Assembly (NCBI RefSeq): GCF_036226685.1
Contig: NZ_CP109010.1
Coordinates: forward strand, 186,001 to 250,000
Origin: Streptomyces sp. NBC_00690
Lineage (GTDB): Bacteria > Actinomycetota > Actinomycetes > Streptomycetales > Streptomycetaceae
Direction of reading: 5' to 3'
DNA length: 64,000 bases
Part shown: piece after piece, positions 22,332 through 31,246 of the stretch
Layout: every line of letters starts with the position of its first letter
How positions within the stretch are numbered: position 1 is the stretch's first letter
Made by a program: the position numbers and the translations under genes
Notes under the pieces: model-generated
Seen by the model: the letters and a program-made list of their open reading frames with translations, nothing else
The model's database searches: none
Told to the model about the DNA's origin: nothing

Positions 22332-22697
22332 ATGCCTAGTGAAGGCAGGCCCCAGCCGATCGACACCGCCGTGATCGCCGCGCCCAGCGACACCCCGGCC
22401 TCAGACCTGTGGTCCCTGGTCGAACGCCACGAACAGCACCGGAAGCGGGTCGGCCTTGCGGACACCCTGGCCGCTCTCGCCCTAGGCACAGTAATCGCCG
22501 ACCGGCTTGCCGACGAACGGCCTCTTCTGGTCCGTGACGCACTGCGTCTCGGCAGTTCTTGGACCAAGATCGCAGCAGCGCTCGGAAGCGATCTCCAGAC
22601 CGTCCGGTCCACTTTCGCCACGTGGACGGACAGCCTGGGGTCGGACGAACAAGCTGAGGCCCGGCGCCTTGCAGAAGCAGGAGGGAGCTCTCGATGA
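22332..22697 (+). CDS. Hypothetical HTH-like protein
   Basis: 121 residues. The first helix block (SDLWSLVERHEQHRKRVGLADTLAALALG) is followed by RDALRLGSSWTKIAAALGSDLQTVRSTFATW, which has helix-turn-helix character (SWTKIAAALG then QTVRSTF). Its TGA overlaps the ATG of the YdcF-like gene, so the two are coupled. Similar small proteins follow GntR regulators in many Streptomyces elements; role unknown. Confidence 0.6.
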   Translation: MPSEGRPQPIDTAVIAAPSDTPASDLWSLVERHEQHRKRVGLADTLAALALGTVIADRLADERPLLVRDALRLGSSWTKIAAALGSDLQTVRSTFATWTDSLGSDEQAEARRLAEAGGSSR

Positions 22698-23371
22698 GCC
22701 GACCTGCCATCTCGAACAGGCAGTGGAGCGACGCGCAGGCGGTCTGGGACTACCACCTGGTCCATCACACCCCTCGGCCATGTTCCGTCGCCATCGCCCT
22801 GGGCAGCCACGATCTGGGCGTTGCGACGCATGCCGCCACACTCTTCCACTCTGGCTACTTTCCCACCTTGATCTTCACCGGAGGCAACAGCCCAACGACC
22901 ATCCAGCGGTTTCCCCGAGGCGAGGCCGTTCACTACCGTGAGCACGCACTGAGCTTGGGCGTACCTGAAGCCGCGATCATCGTGGAACCCAAGGCGAGGA
23001 ACACTCAGCAGAACATCGAGTTCTCGCACAATGCGCTATCCGGCGCAGGAGTCGATGCCACATCGGTCATGCTCATCAGCAAGCCGTACGAGGAACGCCG
23101 CAGCTTCGCCACCTTCCGGCGATTCTGGCCCGAGGCTGGCATCGACGTCGTGTGTTCGTCCGAGCCAGTCAGTTTCACCGACTACGCCCGCGGCATAGGG
23201 GACTCTCATCTGGTCATCGACATGTTGGTCGGAACCCTGCAACGTGTCATCGAGTACCCCCAGCTCGGCTTCACAGTTGAACAGCCTGTTCCAGGGCCAG
23301 TCATGGAGGCATACGAGCGCCTTCGAGAGGCGGGTTTCACCAGTCGGCTACTCAGGCCCTTGCCTACCTGA
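22694..23371 (+). CDS. YdcF/SanA-like (DUF218) protein
   Basis: 225 residues. DUF218 pattern: SVAIALGSHDLGVATHAATLF, LIFTGGNS, the EAVHYREHALSLGVPEAAIIVEPKARNTQQNI block, and VMLISKPYEERRSFATF. No signal peptide or membrane helix, unlike SanA, so it is cytosolic. The biochemical role of the family is unclear (SAM binding has been reported for YdcF). Starts in the ATGA overlap with the upstream gene and forms the end of the KorSA-like operon. Confidence 0.7.
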   Translation: MSRPAISNRQWSDAQAVWDYHLVHHTPRPCSVAIALGSHDLGVATHAATLFHSGYFPTLIFTGGNSPTTIQRFPRGEAVHYREHALSLGVPEAAIIVEPKARNTQQNIEFSHNALSGAGVDATSVMLISKPYEERRSFATFRRFWPEAGIDVVCSSEPVSFTDYARGIGDSHLVIDMLVGTLQRVIEYPQLGFTVEQPVPGPVMEAYERLREAGFTSRLLRPLPT

Positions 23372-23499
23372 GCCTGGTGTCTGCGACTGCCCTTTTGTCT
23401 CTTCGTACAAAAAAAGGGTGTTCCTGGCGCATAAGGGCTTGTACGTGAATGCTGTGATGCGTTGGCCCTGCTACAGGAGTGGTCGAACGCCAGTCGCAG

Positions 23500-24138
23500 T
23501 CAAGGTTTCGTTCCTTGTTGAGGAGACACGAAGGAATGAGCAAGGTGACCTTCCGGCTCGTCGGCCACGGCTGGCGCTGCCGGGTCGAGCGCATTGCAAG
23601 CAGCCGTAAGTGTCGCGGCGTCCTTCTTCCATCGCTTCGGAGCAATGAGCTTCAGTCTTGGGTTACCGTCTGGGCGAAGTACCTGGCTCTTGCAGTCAAT
23701 GACGGGGATCAGCCCCTGGTTGTGCCCGTAGAGAAGTACGGGCTTCCGCGCGACAACCGAGCGCAGTTCAAGCCGAGCCACGGGACCAAGAAGGTAGACC
23801 CGGCTACCAGCTCGTTTCTGCTTTCCCACCATCACGAGGCCGTCGATCGTTTCCACGAGACTGTCCCAGTCATAGGGGCGCTCGTCGCTGAAGACGTTGC
23901 GGTAGTGGATGACCTCGACACCGTCTGGCAGCTCTGCGGTGATCTGGGCAAGCCAGCTGTCCCACTTCGGACTGTTCATCGCCCTAGGCGCCGCGCTGAC
24001 GTACACACGCACCGGGCTATCAGGTGCCCTGGTAGCGGCGATACGCTCCATCGCTGCAGCGAAACGCCGCTGCTGCACCCCAGTGGCGAAGGTCTCTACG
24101 TCCAGGGGCTCGTCCGTCAAATGCATACGGCCCATCAT
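23500..24138 (-). CDS. Hypothetical Rossmann-like protein
   Basis: 212 residues. A central alpha/beta part (RVYVSAAPRAMNSPKWDSWLAQI, GVEVIHYRN, SLVETIDGLVMVG, SRVYLLGPVARLE, KPVLLYGH) looks like the flavodoxin/nucleoside-deoxyribosyltransferase-type fold. The active-site Asp/Glu cannot be fixed by eye. The C-terminus is Ala/Pro-rich. It reads toward the YdcF-like gene (convergent, 128-bp gap). Not recognised with confidence. Confidence 0.5.
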   Translation of the reverse strand: MMGRMHLTDEPLDVETFATGVQQRRFAAAMERIAATRAPDSPVRVYVSAAPRAMNSPKWDSWLAQITAELPDGVEVIHYRNVFSDERPYDWDSLVETIDGLVMVGKQKRAGSRVYLLGPVARLELRSVVARKPVLLYGHNQGLIPVIDCKSQVLRPDGNPRLKLIAPKRWKKDAATLTAACNALDPAAPAVADEPEGHLAHSFVSPQQGTKP

Positions 24139-24150
24139 GCCGACATCTCA

Positions 24151-24390
24151 TCAGGCGACTTCACTACGGGCAGGCCTCCTCAGACCTGTCGGGCCGTCAA
24201 GAGGCTCCGAAAGAGGGGCGACACGGTGGGCACAAGGGTGGAGGTCCAACATCGCGAGGGGGGTACTGTGTCCGTGGATAAGCTCCATAAAGACATGGCT
24301 AAGCCCCGCGAGGTTGCGCTCCGGGGCACGGCCGCAGACCTTACAGCGAATGGTCTCGACATGTTGCAGGGTACCCGTACCCCTTGCCAT
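24151..24390 (-). CDS. Possible small Cys protein
   Basis: 79 residues from the ATG at 24390 (MARGTGTLQHVETIRCKVCGRAP). One CxxC and a later DLHPCAHRV could bind a metal. No strong ribosome site and mixed codon bias, so it is only tentative. It would lie just upstream of the Rossmann-like gene, on the same strand. Confidence 0.3.
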   Translation of the reverse strand: MARGTGTLQHVETIRCKVCGRAPERNLAGLSHVFMELIHGHSTPLAMLDLHPCAHRVAPLSEPLDGPTGLRRPARSEVA

Positions 24391-25152
24391 ACACACAAGG
24401 CACCCACTGCCGTGGAAGCGATGACCTGCGCGTCGCTCCGGCCGGGTGCCTTCTCTATGCTTCCGCAGCGATCCAGCTGCGGCTACGCCTCAATTCGCAT
24501 GGAGGCCGTCAGAGCGAAGTAATTTTGAGGGCGGTGCCTGCATCGCAGGTCTTCTAGCCGCCTGGGGCCCGAGCTCTCGGTGTTACCAGCACCTCAGCTC
24601 AGCGCCCCATCGGATCTCCGGTCCGGCTACCAGTGCCTTCCCGGAGGAGTTGTTCGACCCGGCGCCAACCGGCTTCGAACAGTTCGATCTAGGTTCTCCC
24701 CAGAACCGAAGCCACCCAGCTCAGGGGCTTCGTCATGTCATGCGGCAAGGCCCCACGAACACGGAGGCCATCTTGCCGTACCCAGTTACGTTTTTCCAGC
24801 CCACATACGCCCGTTTCACCCCCATTCGCACAGAGCGGGCCTTTCGTGTGACGGGGAATGCCTACCCGGGCTGCACCATTCAAGGCTTTCGGACCGTTAC
24901 CTTCCCGCTCACCCGTGTCACCTCTTCACCGAATCCGGTTGGCGTGCAGCCCTGCCCGCCGGGCGGGAGCCTGATCGAGGTTTCCTCCCGCTGTACGGGA
25001 GCCGTCGAGCTTGGGACTTGCGGGGCTAACCCCTTGGCGGCCGAGGGTGGCCCCATGGCTATCTCCTCTCTCCTCAACCTCCTGTCAAACAGGTCCTCTA
25101 CGACAAAACTGGCCTCGGGTGCTGGCCTCAACTTGCTCCTGGTGAGGAATCA
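24391..25152. other. Gene-poor leader region of replication-like block, with nested hairpin
   Basis: About 760 bp without a convincing gene; an open frame exists on the plus strand but lacks actinomycete codon bias. GC is lower than around it. At 24671-24713 an outer stem (GGCTTC/GAAGCC) encloses an inner GGTTCT-CCCC-AGAACC hairpin. No iterons were found. It may be the leader or origin region of the HTH gene at 25153. Confidence 0.4.
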
Positions 25153-26610
25153 GTGAGCGCCGTGGCGGCACCTGTCTCCGCGCTGATTCCTGTCCCGCGT
25201 TCGTCGGTCGATGGCAGCGCGGTCTCCGTGCTGTCGGCGCTGTTCGTGCCAGAGGCGTCCCAGTGGCTGTCTTCGTCGGCGGGCCGGGTGGCTTTGGACG
25301 GGTACTCGTGGTTGCAGGCGGTTCACTGGGTCGCCGGGTCCGGGCTGTATGAGCCGCGGCGGTATCGATCGCACGGTCCACGTTCGTTCGGGCCGACGAC
25401 GGTGCGTGTGGCCCAGGAGCTCGCGTTGCTGTTTCCGTGCCGTCCGGGCATCGAGTATCTGATGCGGCGTACCGGGCTGTCGGAGCGGAGTGTGGAGTAC
25501 CACCTGGGGATGCTGCGGGAGGCCGGGCTGCTCGCGTACGTCGTCCGGGGCACCCGGATCAGCGGTGAGTCGGCGCAGGCGTCGGAGTTCGCGCGGATGA
25601 TCCCGCACGATTTCGATGTCGCGCTGGGGATCCGGACGGTGCTGCGGGATGAGACCGCTCCTGCCTACACGCGCGCCGTGACGGGGATCGCGGAAGCTGG
25701 CCGGGAGTTGATGGCGAAGCTGGCGAAGAAGGCGGCCCGAAAGGTGCGCAAGCCTCGCTCGAAGACATCGTCAAAGGCGCCGGGGAAGGGTGTCCGCAAG
25801 GGCGCTGGCCGAGGTGCTGTGGCGGCTGTTTCGGCGGAGGTCCGTTGCACCCCAATGCAGGTCGGTACCTCAGGTTCTTCCCCTACCGGTTCTACCTCGC
25901 TACCCCCTGAGAACAAGCTCGCCAGCGGGAAAGCCCAGTCCCCCACTCTGAAGAAGGTCAAGCGCGGACACCGGAAGCTCAATGTGGTGGGGCGCCGTTT
26001 CCAGCTGGCCTCGGAGCTGATCCAGCAGGTGCCGTGGATGAGCCGAGCCCTGGTGCCCCGGATCGCCTGGATCCTCAAGGAGGTCTCCGACGGGGGCTGG
26101 ACCGCCGATGAGGTGATCGCGTTCCTCGACTGCGGCGACGTCCCAGACCAGGTGCACCGCCCGTCCGGGTTCCTCGCCGGACGGCTCGCCGGTGCGCTGG
26201 CCCTGTGGCCGACCAAGGAAGGCCGGGAGCGCGCTGTCCAGGAGTACCGGGACTCCCGCCGCGCACAAAAAGCCCGGCACCAGGAGTGGGAGGGCGACTG
26301 GCAAGCCCCCACCAGTCGCACTGTGCAGGACCTGGTCGCTGGCGCCTTCACACCCCGCCAGGCCGTCGAGCAGGAGCAGGCCCCCGCGCTGCCCCGGCTC
26401 AACGGCCTAGCGGACCTCACCGACGAAGCCCGCGCCGACATGAGGGTCCTGGCCGAGATCGAAGTCGCGGCCGGTGACACCACCCTCGTCATGGGCCAAC
26501 TCGACGCCTACGGCCGCCCCGCCGCCGAGTGGATCTTCGGCGCCAATGTCGTCCAACGCGCCGTGAACCTCACCGCCCACACCGCCCACATGACTCTCGG
26601 ACGCCGGTAA
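25153..26610 (+). CDS. HTH-domain protein, possible replication initiator or regulator
   Basis: 485 residues from a GTG after GTGAGGA. A winged-helix-like segment lies at about 95-135 (PGIEYLMRRTGLSERSVEYHLGMLREAGLLAYVVRG). A long Lys/Arg-rich linker follows (about 190-225). A helical domain comes next (LASELIQQVPWMSRALVPRIAWILKEVSDGGWTADEVIAFLD, then RPSGFLAGRLAGA), ending in a conserved-looking EWEGDWQAPTSRTVQDLV part. I know this architecture from Streptomyces plasmids and chromosome arms under MarR/HTH names. Direct linkage to a DciA homologue 10 bp downstream suggests a role in replication; this is inference. Confidence 0.6.
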   Translation: MSAVAAPVSALIPVPRSSVDGSAVSVLSALFVPEASQWLSSSAGRVALDGYSWLQAVHWVAGSGLYEPRRYRSHGPRSFGPTTVRVAQELALLFPCRPGIEYLMRRTGLSERSVEYHLGMLREAGLLAYVVRGTRISGESAQASEFARMIPHDFDVALGIRTVLRDETAPAYTRAVTGIAEAGRELMAKLAKKAARKVRKPRSKTSSKAPGKGVRKGAGRGAVAAVSAEVRCTPMQVGTSGSSPTGSTSLPPENKLASGKAQSPTLKKVKRGHRKLNVVGRRFQLASELIQQVPWMSRALVPRIAWILKEVSDGGWTADEVIAFLDCGDVPDQVHRPSGFLAGRLAGALALWPTKEGRERAVQEYRDSRRAQKARHQEWEGDWQAPTSRTVQDLVAGAFTPRQAVEQEQAPALPRLNGLADLTDEARADMRVLAEIEVAAGDTTLVMGQLDAYGRPAAEWIFGANVVQRAVNLTAHTAHMTLGRR

Positions 26611-26620
26611 GGAGACCGCG

Positions 26621-27487
26621 ATGACCACCGAAACCCTCCCCCTGATCACCCCCGCCGCCTCTACCCCGGCGAGGGACGCTGACACCGTAGATGGCAGCTC
26701 CGGGTCGTCCGGCGTCGATCTCGCCCGCGTCGCCCTCCAGGCCGCCCGCGCCGCCGCCAAGAACCGACCGGCCGACCACCCCGGAGGCCGCTCCGCCACC
26801 CGCCGACTGCGTACTGCCCGACCCGAGGGACGCGACCCCCTCACCTTCGGTGCCGCCATCACCAACCTGGTCACCGACCGAGCCTGGGACACCCCCGTCA
26901 CCGGCGGATCCGTCATCGACCGCTGGGCCTCCATCGCCCCCGAACTCGACAGCAAAGTCCGCGCCGTCCGCGTCGACCCTGAAACCGGGCACCTGGTCCT
27001 GCTTCCCACCAGCTCCGCCTATGCCACCCAACTCCGCCTCCTCGAAAGCCAGATGGTCACCCGCATCAACACCGCCATGGGTGCCAACGCAGTCCGCGGG
27101 CTGCGGGTCCTGGCCCCCGGTACCCACACGACCACCACCGCAGGCACGAACACGGCCACGACTGTGGAACCGCAGGCGGAGCGCAAGCCGATCCGGACCA
27201 GGCAGACCGCGTCCGCCGGCTACCACGAGGCACTCGCCGCCCACCAAGCCACCCGAACCGAACGGACACCAGACCCGCACATCGCCGCAGCCAACGAGAG
27301 CCAGATCCGAGCCCTACGCGCCCGGCGTGAACCCGAATCCGCGTTCACCGACGCCCGAGCACTCGAAGACCATGTCCACACACAGGCCGAAGCAGCCGCT
27401 GACACCCACACCCGCGCACTCGCTGTCGCACGCGCCGCCAAAACCACGCGGCTCCCCGAGCCCACCCGGATCTTCAACACCGCGTGA
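26621..27487 (+). CDS. DciA (DUF721)-like helicase-loader homologue
   Basis: 288 residues from the ATG at 26621 with AAGGAG upstream. The N-terminal 165 residues match DUF721: ARVALQAARAAAKNR, DPLTFGAAITNLVTDRAWDTPVTGGSVIDRWASIAPELDSKV, LVLLPTSSAYATQLRLLESQMVTRINTAMG, VRGLRVLAPG. The remainder is a Thr/Arg/Ala-rich charged tail. Chromosomal DciA sits by recF/gyrB and loads DnaB helicase. This plasmid-type copy follows an HTH gene by 10 bp, so the pair may recruit the host helicase to an origin. Confidence 0.7.
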   Translation: MTTETLPLITPAASTPARDADTVDGSSGSSGVDLARVALQAARAAAKNRPADHPGGRSATRRLRTARPEGRDPLTFGAAITNLVTDRAWDTPVTGGSVIDRWASIAPELDSKVRAVRVDPETGHLVLLPTSSAYATQLRLLESQMVTRINTAMGANAVRGLRVLAPGTHTTTTAGTNTATTVEPQAERKPIRTRQTASAGYHEALAAHQATRTERTPDPHIAAANESQIRALRARREPESAFTDARALEDHVHTQAEAAADTHTRALAVARAAKTTRLPEPTRIFNTA

Positions 27488-27622
27488 AAGCCAGCACCAC
27501 GCTGAAGACACCACTGGTTGTCCCGCATCAGTCAGGGCCCCTTCGGACCATGCACGCGTGACGAACCGCGCGATCCACCGTTTACCGAGCGACACGGCAG
27601 AACCTTCGATACAGGCGGTCTG

Positions 27623-28735
27623 ATGGGGAAGAAAGCGCAGCAGAAGCGGGCGGTCAAGCACGCGAAGCAGGCGAAGCAGCGCAAGGCCGCGGCGTCTCGG
27701 AACGCCGCCATGTCCACGGCAGCGGCGCAACAGCCACCGCTCGATGACGGCTTCGCGCCCTCGCCGGTTCCGTGGGGTGACTACGCGACCGTCGCCGACG
27801 CTCTGACAGCGGCGGAGGACGCCGGCGGTGTCCTGTCGTGTTTCGTCTCCGACGACTTGAACGTCTACGAGCTGAGCCTGCGCCGGGGGGAAGACGGTTG
27901 GCGGTACGAGGTGGCGCTCTATCCCGACCAGGTTCTGCGGGATCTGGTGAAGACGAGCTGGCTAGACGCCGACGACCAGGACCAAGCCGTGAAACAACTA
28001 CACCTCGCCTTGGCCGCCTACATCCCCCAGAACCTGCGCCAACCGGGCCTGGAGACCGTACAGCGGCCATCGACCACGAGCATGCCGCGCATCGGCTGGG
28101 CACAGAGCCTGCCCATGGCGGGGATGCAGACATGGGAGGACGTGGTCCTAGCGGAGAAGGAACTGCCCCTCTTCGAACTGGCGCCCCTCGCCGACGGCCC
28201 AGACGACATGCACTGGGGACGGCCGGAAGACACTCTCGCTCTGTTCCGCGAACATGGCCTGTCCCCCCGGGCGTGCGTCGGCTGCAGGGCTCCGGTGACC
28301 GACCGGCACCCGCACTGGCCAGGCGTGCTGGTCAGTATGGACAATGAGTACGGACCGGCGTGCGGCCGCTTCTACCTCGCAGGCAAGTCGCCGCAGAAGG
28401 TCGGCCACATCCTCGACGCCACCCAGGCACTCACAGCCGGGAACCTGACCGGCAAGGAACAGACGACCCAGTGCCAGAACTGCGACGCGCATATCACCGA
28501 TCAGCACCCCGACTGGCCCGGAGTGTGGACCAAAGCCAGCGGATCCAACAGCCCGATCTGCGCCATCGTCGGCGGTGGTGGTGACGATGCGACGTCATAC
28601 GACCTGATCGACTGCGTCTACCCCCACCACCCGGTCGGCGCTGACAGCCCAGCCGCCACCGCCATCACCACCGCCAAGAAAACCGGCTACTTCTCCCAGC
28701 CGCGCTGGCCGGGCCTCACGATGCCCTGGGCCTAG
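27623..28735 (+). CDS. Hypothetical protein with duplicated zinc-knuckle motif
   Basis: 370 residues from the ATG at 27623. Basic start (KKAQQKRAVKHAKQAKQRK), then an alpha/beta middle. Two copies of one motif follow: CVGCRAPVTDRHPHWPGV (about 220) and CQNCDAHITDQHPDWPGVW (about 290), i.e. CxxC plus TDxHPxWPGV. Probably two small zinc-binding modules made by internal duplication. Not a family I can name. Confidence 0.55.
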   Translation: MGKKAQQKRAVKHAKQAKQRKAAASRNAAMSTAAAQQPPLDDGFAPSPVPWGDYATVADALTAAEDAGGVLSCFVSDDLNVYELSLRRGEDGWRYEVALYPDQVLRDLVKTSWLDADDQDQAVKQLHLALAAYIPQNLRQPGLETVQRPSTTSMPRIGWAQSLPMAGMQTWEDVVLAEKELPLFELAPLADGPDDMHWGRPEDTLALFREHGLSPRACVGCRAPVTDRHPHWPGVLVSMDNEYGPACGRFYLAGKSPQKVGHILDATQALTAGNLTGKEQTTQCQNCDAHITDQHPDWPGVWTKASGSNSPICAIVGGGGDDATSYDLIDCVYPHHPVGADSPAATAITTAKKTGYFSQPRWPGLTMPWA

Positions 28736-28874
28736 TAACCCACAGGACAACGACCCAGCCGGCCGAGCGCTCGAACCGGCCCGTCGGCGAAGGCGATCGG
28801 CTCAGCCCGTCCGGTCATCCCCGACGGCCGACAACGCTCCCACCAGTCGGCTCCTTCCCCTTGTGGAGTGCCTC

Positions 28875-29159
28875 GTGTCCGTACGGAAGACCCCTGACAC
28901 CCTCGCGGCTCTCAGGAAGGAAGCTCAGGAGATCACCCGCGCACTCGCGGACGCCACCGGCTCGGGGACCGATGTCGCCCGCGTCCTGGACCTGGTCCGG
29001 GACGCCGAAGCCCATCTCGAAATGGTCAGGGAGGGCTACTACCCCGACGAAGGGGACCAGGTCCACCTCGACCTAGCCGGGGCCCTCGCCGCCCTCGCCA
29101 AGGCCGGAGCCCGCGCTATCGCGCTCCGCCTCGACCACGCCGACCCACCCGAGCGGTAG
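28875..29159 (+). CDS. Small helical hypothetical protein
   Basis: 94 residues from the GTG at 28875, which has GGAG at the right distance; an upstream in-frame GTG at 28863 would add four residues. Helical and acidic (LAALRKEAQEITRALADA, ARVLDLVRDAEAHLEMVREGY). Unknown. Confidence 0.5.
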   Translation: MSVRKTPDTLAALRKEAQEITRALADATGSGTDVARVLDLVRDAEAHLEMVREGYYPDEGDQVHLDLAGALAALAKAGARAIALRLDHADPPER

Positions 29160-29249
29160 ACACCCAGACCCACCCGCCATCTGTAGGCGACCCAAGCGAG
29201 TTGGGCGAACCGGAAACGCCGCCGCCATCGTTGCATAAAGTGAGTAACT

Positions 29250-31022
29250 GTGACTGATGAGATGAGCGCGGTGCTGGCCGGGCTGACTCCCACCGTTGTT
29301 CCGGTCGACGGCACCGATCCCGAGCTGGTCGCGATCGGTGAGCGCTACTGGGCTTTTGCGGGCTTCCACCCTGAGCTAGGCACGCCTGTGTGGTGCGAGA
29401 AGACCTCGGACATCGACACACTCGGGTGGGGCGGCCCCCTCTACGTGGTTGCTGCAGGGGGTGTGCGAGCCGTCGTCGATCACACCTGTCCTGAGTGCCG
29501 ACAGCAACTCAGCTTGACCTCTCGCACCGCGCTAGCCGATCTAGTCAAGGGCGAGACGCCTGTTTGCGTGGCGTGTACGGAGTCCTTGGTGGCTGCGGTG
29601 CAGACGCTCAATGATCCAAAGCGGAAGGCCAAGCGTGAGGCAGCCCGTGCCCGAGCTACGCAACAGCAGGCGCTCGAAACAGCTCTGAACGCCTGGAAAA
29701 GCACGCAACGCGAGGCCATGGAAGAGCGGTACCCACTGGCGTTCTCCGAGACGGTGCCCGCAGCCTCGGTGCGGGAGATGGCGGCAGCATTGGCGCTGCT
29801 GCGGTACGCGCCGTCGACCACACCGATCTCCAAGATCGGGTCCTGGCTCGATCCTCTGCACCCCGCGCAGAATGAAACCGTCCGGCTTCTGGGCGCACTG
29901 GTTCAGGGCCGTCTCCTGAGGATCCACCCCGCCACTTCGGTCACCTCCATGGAGTGGGATCCTTCCTCCTTCCAGGACGCCCTCGCCGCGGCGGACGGTG
30001 ATCCCGACGGTGTCCACGTGAATCCCCGACTGACATCACAGTTCTTTCCGCTGGACAGTTGCTTCTACGCTCCGTTTGCCACGAGCGCGGGGACCGGCGC
30101 CCAGCACCTGGACGCCGTCCTGAACGAACGGCTGGCACCGGAACGCCTCACCGCAGGCCAGCATGACGACCTCCTCTCCCTCGCGCAGGAACTCATCGCG
30201 GAAGAGGCCCTGCGCTACTTCACCAACCGACTGGTGGACCTCAACCTTCCAGCCGTTACGGACAACCACGTCGAACGGCTGCGCGAAGCCGCAGACAAGG
30301 TGGCCCGGCACCGGCCGCTCGGGGAGATCTACAACCTGGTCTGGCGCTCCACCCGGTCTGCCGCAGAGACCGCCCAGAAGAAACCCCGCGCCCCGCGCGT
30401 CAACATGAGTACATACGCGGTCAATCAGTTTGAGACGCAGGCACTGCGCGCTGTCACCGAACCCACGTGGCCGATCAAAGCATTCGGTGAGGTGGCCGGC
30501 TGCGGTCTCAGCGCGATGGCCCGCACACTCTTCTACACCGTGCTCAACCTGCACCCGCTGGAGACGTCTCTGCCCGACATCCAGCAGAAACTGCCAGAGC
30601 CAGCTCCCGAGCCGCCAGCACCAACCAGCGAGACCACGCCCGGACCACACACGCATCAGGAAGAAGAGAACGAGAAACTGCCGCTCCTAGTCAGATGGCT
30701 CCACACATATCCCGGCAGCTGGGACCCGGACACAGTGTCCACCACCCTGGAGAACCTCGCGCAGACCGCTGCCGAAATGGACTACGACGTCGAGCAGAGA
30801 ATCGTCAGGCGAGCCGTCACCCAACTACAGCGGATGCAAGCGTGCCTCTCACCCGTGCTCGACGAACGACAAGCCACCCTCGCCGTCCTGGCAGCCACTG
30901 AACTCCTGCAACACCCGGTCACCGGTTCCGACCCAAGCGTGAACCAGCCCGTCGGATCCGTCATTCGCGAACATCTCGCCCGCGCCGTCCTCCGATCCAC
31001 GGACAACCCACCACAGGCCTGA
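29250..31022 (+). CDS. Large hypothetical protein with N-terminal zinc ribbon
   Basis: 590 residues from a GTG at 29250. Near residue 80 CPEC and near 107 CVAC form a zinc ribbon. A charged helix follows (PKRKAKREAARARATQQQA), then a long mostly helical region with no known catalytic motif. A Pro/Glu/Thr linker lies at about 445-475, then helical repeats (SGS-WDPDTVSTTLENLAQTAAEMDYD). Even codon bias supports coding. The family is unknown. It is the last gene of the plasmid-like block before the transposon-rich part. Confidence 0.55.
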   Translation: MTDEMSAVLAGLTPTVVPVDGTDPELVAIGERYWAFAGFHPELGTPVWCEKTSDIDTLGWGGPLYVVAAGGVRAVVDHTCPECRQQLSLTSRTALADLVKGETPVCVACTESLVAAVQTLNDPKRKAKREAARARATQQQALETALNAWKSTQREAMEERYPLAFSETVPAASVREMAAALALLRYAPSTTPISKIGSWLDPLHPAQNETVRLLGALVQGRLLRIHPATSVTSMEWDPSSFQDALAAADGDPDGVHVNPRLTSQFFPLDSCFYAPFATSAGTGAQHLDAVLNERLAPERLTAGQHDDLLSLAQELIAEEALRYFTNRLVDLNLPAVTDNHVERLREAADKVARHRPLGEIYNLVWRSTRSAAETAQKKPRAPRVNMSTYAVNQFETQALRAVTEPTWPIKAFGEVAGCGLSAMARTLFYTVLNLHPLETSLPDIQQKLPEPAPEPPAPTSETTPGPHTHQEEENEKLPLLVRWLHTYPGSWDPDTVSTTLENLAQTAAEMDYDVEQRIVRRAVTQLQRMQACLSPVLDERQATLAVLAATELLQHPVTGSDPSVNQPVGSVIREHLARAVLRSTDNPPQA

Positions 31023-31246
31023 GCGAATCGCCCACGCCAGTACGCAATCAGGTTGCCTGCGAGGGCACTCATAGTGGCTCGGCATAAATCAGAGGCGGGG
31101 CCCAGGACACGTCCATCCCCGCGCACCGTGCGGACATGGCTAGGAGCCGCAAATACCCATCATCCGATCGGGTGACGAGCCCAACCAGGGGCGTGCCGCA
31201 AGTGACACTGAGGGGTTGCCGCCACCAAGCAGGGAGGAACCCCTCG

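Noticed and set aside
24446..25156. 236-residue plus-strand frame before the HTH gene
   Set aside because: Open but without actinomycete codon bias or any motif, no ribosome site; treated as leader region.
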